The position numbers and the translations under genes were made by a program. From contig RFJV01000682.1 of the NCBI GenBank assembly GCA_003694775.1, positions 1 through 12,454 on the forward strand: DNA of 12,454 bases. The letters run 5' to 3'. Origin of the DNA: Chloroflexota bacterium. GTDB taxonomy: Bacteria > Chloroflexota > Anaerolineae > 4572-78 > J111. The notes under the pieces are model-generated. The model did not search any database. It worked only from the letters and a program-made list of their open reading frames with translations, and was not told where the DNA came from. Below are positions 6,559 to 12,454 of the stretch, piece by piece (the stretch's first letter is position 1; every line of letters starts with the position of its first letter).

Positions 6559-7401
6559 GTGAAAACAAAATGGTTCTATACCCATATCATCCAGCCCCTG
6601 GCCCCCCATCTGGTTCTGCTGGCCTACACGGTTATTGCCATTTTTCCGGTGGTGCTGATTATTATGAATTCGCTCAAGAGCCGGAAGGCCATTTTTGCCC
6701 ATCCCTTCCAGCCACCCCTGCCGGGAACATTCGACCTGGTAGGCTACGAAACCGTGGCCCAGCGGTCCAACTTTCAGTGGTACTTTGCCAACAGCCTGGT
6801 TGTTACCCTGGTGGCGATGTTCCTCATCCTTTTTACTGGTGCGATGGCCGCCTATGCACTTTCGGAGTACAAATTCCCCGGCAATACGCTGATGGGTCTG
6901 TACCTGGCCCTGGGAATTATGATTCCCATCCGGCTGGGCACGGTCAGTATTCTGCGGCTGGTAGTGGCCATGAAGCTCATCAACACTCTCACCGCGCTCA
7001 TTCTGGTCTACACGGCGATGGGCCTGCCGCTGGCAATCTTTGTGCTCCAGCAGTTTATGCGCCAGGTGCCGCGCGAACTCAAGGACGCGGCCCGCGTGGA
7101 CGGGGCCAGCGAGTACCGCATTTTCTGGCTGGTTCTGCCCCTGGTTCGACCCGCCGTGGCGACCGTGGCCGTGTTTGTGATGATTCCCATCTGGAACGAC
7201 CTGTGGTTCCCCCTGATTCTGGCCCCCGGCGAGTCGACCAAAACCGTTACCCTGGGCGCCCAGCAGTTCCTGGGCCAGTTCGTCAGCGACTGGAACGCCG
7301 TTCTGGCCTCGCTGACCCTGGCCATGCTCCCCATCCTCATCCTGTATGTCATCTTCTCCCGCCAGCTCATCCGGGGCCTGACCGCCGGGGCAGTGAAATA
7401 G
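6559..7401 (+). CDS. MalG/UgpE-type sugar ABC transporter permease
   Basis: This is the second inner-membrane permease of the second importer, 280 aa, the usual length. It starts with GTG at 6559, supported by GGAGG at 6547-6551 with 7-nt spacing. TM1 is at about residues 15-37. The motif NSL at 78-80 opens the core domain. The EAA loop is at about 173-192 (ELKDAARVDGASEYRIFW). The C-terminal RGLTAGAVK is the standard MalG-type end. It forms the heterodimer with the permease 15 nt upstream. No ATPase gene follows; a repeat begins 3 nt after the stop codon, and the next genes encode oxidoreductases. Like many CUT1 systems it must use an ATPase encoded elsewhere. Confidence 0.94.
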   Translation: MKTKWFYTHIIQPLAPHLVLLAYTVIAIFPVVLIIMNSLKSRKAIFAHPFQPPLPGTFDLVGYETVAQRSNFQWYFANSLVVTLVAMFLILFTGAMAAYALSEYKFPGNTLMGLYLALGIMIPIRLGTVSILRLVVAMKLINTLTALILVYTAMGLPLAIFVLQQFMRQVPRELKDAARVDGASEYRIFWLVLPLVRPAVATVAVFVMIPIWNDLWFPLILAPGESTKTVTLGAQQFLGQFVSDWNAVLASLTLAMLPILILYVIFSRQLIRGLTAGAVK

Positions 7402-7403
7402 GA

Positions 7404-7486
7404 GAGATTGGAGATTAGGGATTGGAGATTCCCCAACCCTCACCCCCCTAACTCTCCAACTCACCAACTCTCCAACTCACCAACTC
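7404..7486. repeat. purine/pyrimidine-asymmetric dispersed repeat, left copy
   Basis: A purine-rich half (GAGATTGGAGATTAGGGATT, continuing to CCCCAAC at 7437) is followed by a pyrimidine-rich half. The latter includes a perfect 16-bp tandem duplication, TCCAACTCACCAACTC at 7455-7470 and 7471-7486. Positions 7404-7437 match the reverse complement of 10041-10074 at 31 of 34 positions. The repeat ends 4 nt before the SD of the next gene. It has no coding potential, and its function is unknown. Confidence 0.75.
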
Positions 7487-7501
7487 ACAAAGGAGGTTGT
7501 G

Positions 7502-8509
7502 ATGAAAGTTGGCATTGTCGGCGTGGGGTTTATGGGGACGGTCCACGCCGCCGGCTGGGCCGAGACGCCGGCTACCATTGCCGGGTTTGTGGCCCAACAG
7601 CCGGAGCATGCCCGCCCCCTGGCCGAAAAGTACCGCGCCAAAGTCTTCCCCTCTTTTGAAGCCATGCTCGATGAGGTGGATGTGGTAGACATCTGCACGC
7701 CCACTCACCTGCACTACGAACAAACCCTGAACGCCGCGGCCGCAGGCAAACACGTGGTCTGCGAAAAGCCGCTGGCCCGCACCGTGGCCCAGGGGCAGGA
7801 AATGATTGCCGCCTGCCGTCGGGCGGGGGTCAAACTGCTGGTGGCCCACGTGGTCCGCTTTTTCCCCGAATATGCCCAGGCCAAAGCCGCGGTGGAGCGG
7901 GGCGAAGTGGGTGCGCCGGCGGTTATCCGCCTGACCCGCGGCACGTTCCGCCCCAAAAAGCCGTCCGACAACTGGTTTGTGGATGTGGAAAAATCGGGCG
8001 GGATGATGCTGGACCTGATGATTCACGATTTTGACTACGCCCGCTGGGTGGCCGGCGAGGTGGAAAGCGTGTTTGCCAAAAACATCTCCAGCACCCACCC
8101 TGGCGCGCCGGTAGACTACGGGCTGGCGATTCTGCGTCACCGGAGCGGGGCTATTTCCCACGTGGAAGGTTCCTGGGCCTACCCGCCCCCCCTGTTCCGC
8201 ACCCGCCTGGAAATTGCCGGCGCGGACGGCCTGCTGGAGTTCGATTCTGAGCGCACCGCGGCCCTGACGGTCCACCTGCACCGTCGTGGCGACGATGCGC
8301 CCGACGTGCCCCTGCCCGGCAGTCCTCTGCTGGAAAGCCCCTACACCACCCAGCTCAAGGCTTTTTACCGCGCCCTGGCCCACGATGAACCTGTTCCCGT
8401 CCGGGCGGAAGACGGCCTGGCCGCCCTGCAGATTGCCCTGGCCGCCATCGAGTCGGCTCAAACCGGCGTCGCCGTGCGGTTGACGCCCTTGCCGGAGGTG
8501 TCGTCATGA
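7502..8509 (+). CDS. Gfo/Idh/MocA family NAD(P)-dependent oxidoreductase
   Basis: This is a 335-aa cytoplasmic oxidoreductase of the glucose-fructose oxidoreductase/inositol dehydrogenase family, which oxidises or reduces sugar and cyclitol hydroxyl groups with NAD(P). The ATG at 7502 is preferred over GTG 7499 because AGGAGG (7491-7496) is 5 nt upstream. The Rossmann motif GVGFMG is at residues 7-12. The EKP motif carrying the catalytic lysine is at 88-90. The C-terminal motif GGMMLDLMIHD at 166-176 has the expected Asp171 and His175. Length and domain order are normal. The next oxidoreductase overlaps its stop (ATGA). Following a sugar importer, a role in breakdown of the imported sugar or a derivative is likely, but the substrate cannot be read from the sequence. 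Confidence 0.93.
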   Translation: MKVGIVGVGFMGTVHAAGWAETPATIAGFVAQQPEHARPLAEKYRAKVFPSFEAMLDEVDVVDICTPTHLHYEQTLNAAAAGKHVVCEKPLARTVAQGQEMIAACRRAGVKLLVAHVVRFFPEYAQAKAAVERGEVGAPAVIRLTRGTFRPKKPSDNWFVDVEKSGGMMLDLMIHDFDYARWVAGEVESVFAKNISSTHPGAPVDYGLAILRHRSGAISHVEGSWAYPPPLFRTRLEIAGADGLLEFDSERTAALTVHLHRRGDDAPDVPLPGSPLLESPYTTQLKAFYRALAHDEPVPVRAEDGLAALQIALAAIESAQTGVAVRLTPLPEVSS

Positions 8510-9504
8510 AAATCGGAATTATGAGCTTCGCCCACCTGCACGCCGAGGCGTACATCCAGAATTTGCGGGCCATTCCCGGCGTGGAGATGATTGGCCTGGC
8601 CGACGATGACCCGGCCCGCGGTCGCCAGTTTGCCGAACAGTTCAACGCCCGCCTCTTCCCGTCCTACGAAGCCCTGCTCAACGAACAGCCGGACGGGGTG
8701 CTGGTTTGTTCCGAAAATGCCAACCATCGCCCGCTGGTAGAAATGGCCGCCGCGGCCGGCGTGCATGTTCTCAGTGAAAAGCCCCTGGCGACCAGCCTGG
8801 AGGACGCCCAGGCCATCGTCGATGCCTGCCGGCAGGCGGGGGTCATCCTGATGACCGCCTTCCCGATGCGCTTCAGTGCGCCTCTGCTGGAAGTCAAGGC
8901 CCGGCTGGACGATGGCAGTCTGGGGCAGGTGTACGGTTGCAGCACCACCAACCAGGGCCAGATGCCCATCAAGCACCGCCGCTGGTTTGTCGACCGGCAG
9001 TTGGCCGGTGGCGGCGCGGTGATGGACCACACCGTCCACCTGGCCGACATCCTGCGCTGGTACCTGAACAGCGAGGCGGTGGAGGTGTACGCTACCACCA
9101 ACCGGATTCTCCACGCCGATACGGTGGACGTGGAAACCGGCGGGCTGATAATGGTCACCTTTGCCAACGGCACATTTGCCAGTATTGATTGCAGTTGGAG
9201 CAAGCCGCTCAACTACCCCACCTGGGGCGGCCTGAAAATGGAGCTTATCACCGAGCGCGGCCTGACCGTGGTGGACGGCTTCAGCCAGAACCTGGACATT
9301 TACAACCAGAAAACCCCGGCCCACTACTGGACGTTTTGGGGGTCGGACCCCAACCAGGCCATGGTAGAAGAGTTTGTGTCCGCTGTTCGCGACCGGCGTC
9401 CCCCGCGCGTCACCGGAGAAGACGGCTATAAAGCTCTGGAAATTGCCCTGGCCGCCTACCGTTCTGCGGAGACGGGCCAGCCGGTCCGGCTTCCGCTGGC
9501 CTAA
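8506..9504 (+). CDS. Gfo/Idh/MocA family oxidoreductase with a divergent nucleotide-binding loop
   Basis: This is a 332-aa paralogue of the upstream oxidoreductase, coupled to it by an ATGA overlap. The catalytic features are kept: SEKP at residues 90-93 (Lys92) and GGGAVMDHTVH at 168-178 (Asp174, His178). The first beta-alpha loop reads GIMSFAHLHA at residues 4-13 in place of GxGxxG or GxGxxA, so the usual glycine-rich pyrophosphate-binding turn is missing. Family members of this MSFAH type exist among Gfo/Idh/MocA proteins as I recall, so the protein need not be inactive. The two may act in succession, for example oxidation then reduction at different carbons of a sugar, or form a hetero-oligomer; both ideas are inference. 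Confidence 0.92.
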   Translation: MKIGIMSFAHLHAEAYIQNLRAIPGVEMIGLADDDPARGRQFAEQFNARLFPSYEALLNEQPDGVLVCSENANHRPLVEMAAAAGVHVLSEKPLATSLEDAQAIVDACRQAGVILMTAFPMRFSAPLLEVKARLDDGSLGQVYGCSTTNQGQMPIKHRRWFVDRQLAGGGAVMDHTVHLADILRWYLNSEAVEVYATTNRILHADTVDVETGGLIMVTFANGTFASIDCSWSKPLNYPTWGGLKMELITERGLTVVDGFSQNLDIYNQKTPAHYWTFWGSDPNQAMVEEFVSAVRDRRPPRVTGEDGYKALEIALAAYRSAETGQPVRLPLA

Positions 9505-9506
9505 CC

Positions 9507-9653
9507 GTAGGGGCAGGCATAAATGTCTGAGGCGCATTTCAGTTTTGTGGTAGCCGGGGCATCCCTAGTAGCCGGGGCATCCCTATGCCCCGGCATGGGG
9601 ATGCCGGGGCTACGAACCATAAAATTGAAAAACACCTAAATGTCTGCCCCTAC
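9507..9653. repeat. nested palindromic repeat element
   Basis: Outer arms GTAGGGGCAG (9507-9516) and CTGCCCCTAC (9644-9653) are perfect inverted repeats, extending to 13 of 14 bp. Inside is an 18-bp direct duplication, GTAGCCGGGGCATCCCTA at 9550-9567 and 9568-9585. Two overlapping perfect 10-bp hairpins share one arm: 9571-9580 with 9585-9594 (loop CCCT), and 9587-9596 with 9601-9610 (loop GGGG). Only one can form at a time. The hairpin core belongs to the same family as the repeat at 2108-2170. Confidence 0.8.
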
Positions 9654-9682
9654 TTGCCTCCCGACCCACTCCAGAGTAAAAT
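9654..9682 (+). promoter_or_regulatory. probable promoter of the MoaD-like/AOR genes
   Basis: TTGCCT at 9654-9659 and TAAAAT at 9677-9682 are separated by 17 nt. The -35 box matches four of six consensus bases, the -10 box five of six. Transcription would start near 9689, about 70 nt before the MoaD-like gene. The promoter lies directly next to the right arm of the palindromic element, whose insertion may have separated these genes from the oxidoreductase operon. Confidence 0.5.
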
Positions 9683-9760
9683 CCCCCCAGAAATTAATCC
9701 TGCCTTTCCCGTTGCTATCATTGTTACATCACTCGTCCCGGAACGGCCCGGAGAGGAAGC

Positions 9761-9994
9761 ATGCAAATTCAGATAACCCTGCACGGTATTCTGCGCGATG
9801 CTCTGCCGCCAGAGGCGCGGGGCAGAACTGCGCTCACCCTGCCTGCCGGCGCGACCGTCGCCGATGCTCTCCTGGCCTTGCAGTTGAAAAATACCACCAC
9901 CGCGGCTATCAACGGCCAGCAAGTTCCGCTTGACTACATTTTGCATGATGGCGACCATCTGCACCTGTTCCGTCCCATCGGCGGAGGGAGGTAG
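9761..9994 (+). CDS. MoaD/ThiS-like sulfur-carrier protein with GGGR tail
   Basis: This is a 77-aa beta-grasp, ubiquitin-like protein. MoaD/ThiS proteins carry sulfur as a C-terminal glycine thiocarboxylate, MoaD for the pterin dithiolene of molybdenum and tungsten cofactors. GAGAGGA at 9751-9757 precedes the ATG. Family marks are the first strand MQIQITLHG, the LPAGATVADALLAL segment at residues 28-40, INGQQVPLDYILHDGDHLHLF at 50-70, and the final glycines. The protein ends RPIGGGR: one arginine follows the glycines, whereas MoaD and ThiS normally end in a free GG. The gene lies 115 nt before an AOR-family gene, whose enzymes use tungstopterin, so a role in assembling that cofactor is plausible. 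A thiamine or other sulfur-transfer role is not excluded. Confidence 0.85.
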   Translation: MQIQITLHGILRDALPPEARGRTALTLPAGATVADALLALQLKNTTTAAINGQQVPLDYILHDGDHLHLFRPIGGGR

Positions 9995-9995
9995 A

Positions 9996-10088
9996 GGTGA
10001 GGGTGTGAGTTAGGGAGTTAGAGAGTTAGTGAGTTGTTGAGTTGGGGCATCTTCAATCTCTAATCTCCAATCTCCCAATCCCCAAATC
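9996..10088. repeat. purine/pyrimidine-asymmetric dispersed repeat, right copy (inverted)
   Basis: GGTGAGGGTGTGAGTTAGGG and following GAGTTAG-type repeats lead into GTTGGGGCATCTTCAATCTC and further AATCTC repeats. Positions 10041-10074 are the reverse complement of 7404-7437 with three mismatches. The copy fills the gap between the MoaD-like gene and the AOR gene, ending about 7 nt before the AOR ribosome binding site (AAAGGA, 10095-10100). No coding potential is seen. Confidence 0.75.
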
Positions 10089-10109
10089 TAAACGAAAGGA
10101 CAAAGACCA

Positions 10110-12053
10110 ATGCCTTACGGATACAATGGAAAAATCCTGCACATCAACCTGACCACTGGTGAAATGACCGTCGAAGAGCCGCCGGAGTCTTTTTACCGCC
10201 AGTATATGGGCGGCAGCGCGCTCAATCTGTACTATCTGCTCCGGGAAATGCCCCCCGGTGTTGACCCCCTCAGTCCGGGCAACGTGCTGGCAATGTCGGT
10301 GGGGGTGACTACCGGCGCGCCGGTTTCCGGCCAGAGCCGGCTGACCGTCTCGGCCAAAAGCCCGCTGACCGGCGCCATTGGCGACGCGCAGAGCGGCGGT
10401 TTCTTCCCCGCAGAAATGAAGTTTGCCGGCTTCGATGCCTTCATCATCAAGGGCCGGTCGCCCAAACCGGTGTACCTGTGGGTGCACGATGGTGAGTACG
10501 AACTGCGCGACGCCTCGCACCTGTGGGGAAAAATCACCGGCGAAGTGGAAGCCATCTTGAAAGAAGAACTCGGCGATGAGCAGGTCGAAATTGCCCAGAT
10601 TGGCCCGGCGGCAGAAATTGGCGTACGCTTTGCCGCCATCATCAATATGAGCAACCGGGCCAACGGGCGCACCGGGATGGGTGCGGTGATGGCCAGCAAA
10701 AATCTCAAGGCCATTGCCGTCCGCGGCAAGGAAGGGAAAAAGAACTTTACCGTTGCCAACCCCCAGGCCCTCAGCGAACTGGCCCGCCGCGGAGCCAAAA
10801 TTCTCCCGGAATCGGATGTGGCCGGCCTGGCAAAATACGGCACCGCGGAAACCACCGGCGCCCAGCAGGCTATGGGGATGCTTCCGTCCTACAACTTCAA
10901 CAGCGGCGTCTTTGATGAGTGGGAAAAAATCGACGGAACCACCATGTACGATACCATCCTGCGCGGCGCGGCAGAAGGCAAGCAGGACCTGCGCGGCCGC
11001 GATACCTGCTACGCCTGCACCATTCGCTGTAAGCGGGTCGTAGAAATCAAGGACGGCCCCTACCAGGTTGACCCCCACTACGGCGGGCCGGAATACGAAA
11101 CCACCTCTACCTTTGGCAACTACTGCGGCGTCAGCGACCTGGCGGCCATTGCCAAGGCCAACGAAATCTGCAACAAGTACGGTATGGATACCATCTCCTG
11201 CGGCGCGACCATCGCCTGGGCGATGGAATGTTTTGAGAACGGTAAAATCACCCTGGAAGACACCGGCGGCATAGAACTGCGCTTTGGCAACGCCGAGGCG
11301 ATGGTCAAAATGACCGAGATGATTGCCCGCCGGGAGGGGTTTGGCGACGTGCTGGCAAACGGCTCCCACCGGGCCGCGGAAATGATTGGCCGCGGCACCG
11401 ACGAGTACCTGATTACCAGCCACAAGCAGGAAGCGCCGGCCCATATGCCCCAGCTCAAGCGCAGTCTGGCCCTCATTTACGCGGTCAATCCCTTTGGCGC
11501 AGACCACCAGAGCAGTGAGCACGACGGCGCCTACGAGGGCGATAAGCTCAGCTATCCGGAGCGGATGGCCGCCCTGGGCCTGACCCAGCCCCAACCCAAA
11601 CTGTCGCTGGGACCGGAAAAGGTGCGCTTCGCCCGCATTACCCAGTACCTCTACAGCCTGATGGACAGCGCCAACGTGTGCCAGTTTGTTTACGGCCCGG
11701 CCTGGCAGTTGTACGGTCCCCAGGAACTGCGCGATATGATTGAATACGTCACCGGCTGGGACGTGACCATAGAGGAACTGCTGACGGTTGGCGAGCGCCG
11801 GCTTAACCTTCTGCGGGCCTTCAACGCCCGCGAAGGCATTGAACGCGACCAGGATACCCTGCCCAAAAAGATGTTCGACAAACCGCTGGAAGGCGGCCCC
11901 ACCGCCGGTATTGCGGTTGACCGCCAGCAGTTTGAAGCCGCGCTGGATGAATACTACCGCCAGAACGGCTGGGATGTGGAAACCGGCAACCCCACCCGCT
12001 TCAAGCTGGAAGAGCTGGGCCTGGGGTGGGTCGCCGACCAGCTGAACCTGTAG
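10110..12053 (+). CDS. aor: aldehyde:ferredoxin oxidoreductase family tungsten enzyme
   Basis: This 647-aa cytoplasmic enzyme belongs to the AOR family, which oxidises aldehydes to acids (or the reverse) at a tungsten-bis-pterin centre and passes electrons through a [4Fe-4S] cluster to ferredoxin. AAAGGA lies 9 nt before the ATG. The N-terminal domain (to about residue 205) has the family patterns YMGGSALNLYYLL, SGQSRLTVSAKSPLTG, AEMKFAGFDAFIIKG and RANGRTGMGAVMASKNLKAI. Cluster ligands are Cys300, Cys303 and Cys307 (CYACTIRC), with Cys524 as the fourth, matching the C-x2-C-x3-C plus distant Cys plan of Pyrococcus AOR. GGPEYETTSTFG (325-336) and CNKYGMDTISCGATIAW (354-370) are active-site and pterin-binding segments. 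Length is near normal (about 600-650). The MoaD-like gene just upstream fits cofactor assembly. Which AOR subfamily and substrate is unknown. Confidence 0.93.
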   Translation: MPYGYNGKILHINLTTGEMTVEEPPESFYRQYMGGSALNLYYLLREMPPGVDPLSPGNVLAMSVGVTTGAPVSGQSRLTVSAKSPLTGAIGDAQSGGFFPAEMKFAGFDAFIIKGRSPKPVYLWVHDGEYELRDASHLWGKITGEVEAILKEELGDEQVEIAQIGPAAEIGVRFAAIINMSNRANGRTGMGAVMASKNLKAIAVRGKEGKKNFTVANPQALSELARRGAKILPESDVAGLAKYGTAETTGAQQAMGMLPSYNFNSGVFDEWEKIDGTTMYDTILRGAAEGKQDLRGRDTCYACTIRCKRVVEIKDGPYQVDPHYGGPEYETTSTFGNYCGVSDLAAIAKANEICNKYGMDTISCGATIAWAMECFENGKITLEDTGGIELRFGNAEAMVKMTEMIARREGFGDVLANGSHRAAEMIGRGTDEYLITSHKQEAPAHMPQLKRSLALIYAVNPFGADHQSSEHDGAYEGDKLSYPERMAALGLTQPQPKLSLGPEKVRFARITQYLYSLMDSANVCQFVYGPAWQLYGPQELRDMIEYVTGWDVTIEELLTVGERRLNLLRAFNAREGIERDQDTLPKKMFDKPLEGGPTAGIAVDRQQFEAALDEYYRQNGWDVETGNPTRFKLEELGLGWVADQLNL

Positions 12054-12058
12054 CCATC

Positions 12059-12454
12059 ATGACCGGCTGTCCGTTCTGCCGGCCCCAGCCGCCGGAGGTT
12101 GTCCTGGCGGCTGGGGCGCTGGCTTACGCCATTTTGGATAAATACCCCGCCTCACCGGGACATACGCTGGTGATTCCCTACCAGCACACCGCGGATTATT
12201 TCGACCTGCCGCCGGCGGTCAAGCAGGCCTGCTGGGAGCTGGTCGACCGGGTGAAGGCAATTCTGGTCGACCGGTTTCAGCCGGCGGGATTCAATATCGG
12301 CATCAACGTGGGGCCGGTAGCCGGCCAAACCGTACCCCACGTTCACATTCACCTGATACCCCGCTACCCCGGTGATGTCCCCGACCCGACCGGCGGCGTC
12401 CGCCACGTCATTCCGGGGAAAGGAAATTATCTGCGGGCAGAAAATGGTGAATGA
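12059..12454 (+). CDS. HIT family nucleotide hydrolase/transferase
   Basis: This 131-aa protein of the histidine triad superfamily acts on nucleoside phosphates, for example dinucleoside polyphosphates or AMP-linked compounds. The catalytic triad motif HVHIHLIPR spans residues 94-102 (His94, His96, His98). An N-terminal CPFC (Cys4, Cys7) matches the zinc-binding start of many bacterial HIT proteins. PGHTLVIPYQHTADYFDL (33-50) and GFNIGINVGPVAGQTVPH (77-94) are conserved family segments. The C-terminal TGGVRHVIPGKGNY is typical of the Hit/FHIT-like branch. The ATG at 12059 follows the AOR stop by 5 nt with no strong SD, so translation is probably coupled. The stop TGA is the last codon of the window. 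Its link to AOR function is unclear. Confidence 0.92.
   Translation: MTGCPFCRPQPPEVVLAAGALAYAILDKYPASPGHTLVIPYQHTADYFDLPPAVKQACWELVDRVKAILVDRFQPAGFNIGINVGPVAGQTVPHVHIHLIPRYPGDVPDPTGGVRHVIPGKGNYLRAENGE

Noticed and set aside
6007..7467. A 486-codon - strand frame across the second permease pair
   Set aside because: The translation is highly hydrophilic (Gln, Asn, His, Gly) and mirrors hydrophobic codons of the permeases. No start signal or family motif.
7404..10088. Composite transposon bounded by the inverted repeats
   Set aside because: No transposase or integrase is encoded between or beside the repeats, and no target-site duplication is visible. Only the inverted repeats themselves are supported.
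10053..11594. A 513-codon - strand frame across the AOR gene
   Set aside because: Antisense shadow of a high-GC3 gene; it also runs into the dispersed repeat at 10041-10074.

Overview
This 12.45 kb window has moderately high GC. All genes are on the + strand, with tight spacing and ATGA overlaps inside operons, and long repeat-filled gaps between operons. The mix of CUT1-type sugar ABC permeases, a lipoprotein binding protein, Gfo/Idh/MocA oxidoreductases, a tungsten-type aldehyde:ferredoxin oxidoreductase (AOR) with a MoaD/ThiS-like protein, and many short GC-rich palindromic repeats suggests a heterotrophic bacterium, most likely Chloroflexota (Anaerolineae/Caldilineae-like). That placement is inference from gene content and style; no rRNA or marker gene is present.

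Region 1 (1-2033) is the end of one sugar ABC operon. It holds a MalF/AglF-type permease broken by a one-base frameshift near position 416-425, then a MalG/AglG-type permease overlapping it by ATGA. Region 2 (2034-2733) is a 700-base gap. It carries a double-hairpin repeat, a 14-bp tandem array, a perfect 30-bp palindrome, a near-consensus sigma-70 promoter (TTGACA-17-TACAAT, with an extended -10), a 17-bp operator-like palindrome just past the predicted start of transcription, and a leader of about 315 nt.

Region 3 (2734-7401) is a second sugar-uptake operon. Its first gene encodes an unusual 890-residue lipoprotein in which two complete extracellular solute-binding domains are fused head to tail behind one lipobox. 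A hairpin-rich gap follows (likely attenuator or mRNA-processing structure), then a second permease pair. No ABC ATPase gene lies in the window, so both transporters probably use a shared MalK/MsmK-type ATPase encoded elsewhere. The second half of the fused binding protein resembles AglE-type proteins, and the region 1 permeases look AglF/AglG-like. The protein may therefore be double-headed, one head for each flanking permease pair. This is the most interesting hypothesis in the window.

Region 4 (7502-9504) holds two translationally coupled Gfo/Idh/MocA oxidoreductases, presumably acting on the imported sugar or its derivatives. Region 5 (9505-12454) has a palindromic repeat gap, a probable promoter, a MoaD/ThiS-like protein with an unusual GGGR tail, an AOR-family enzyme and a HIT-family protein that ends exactly at the window edge. 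Inverted copies of a purine/pyrimidine-asymmetric repeat (7404-7486 and 9996-10088) flank the segment carrying the two oxidoreductases and the MoaD-like gene.
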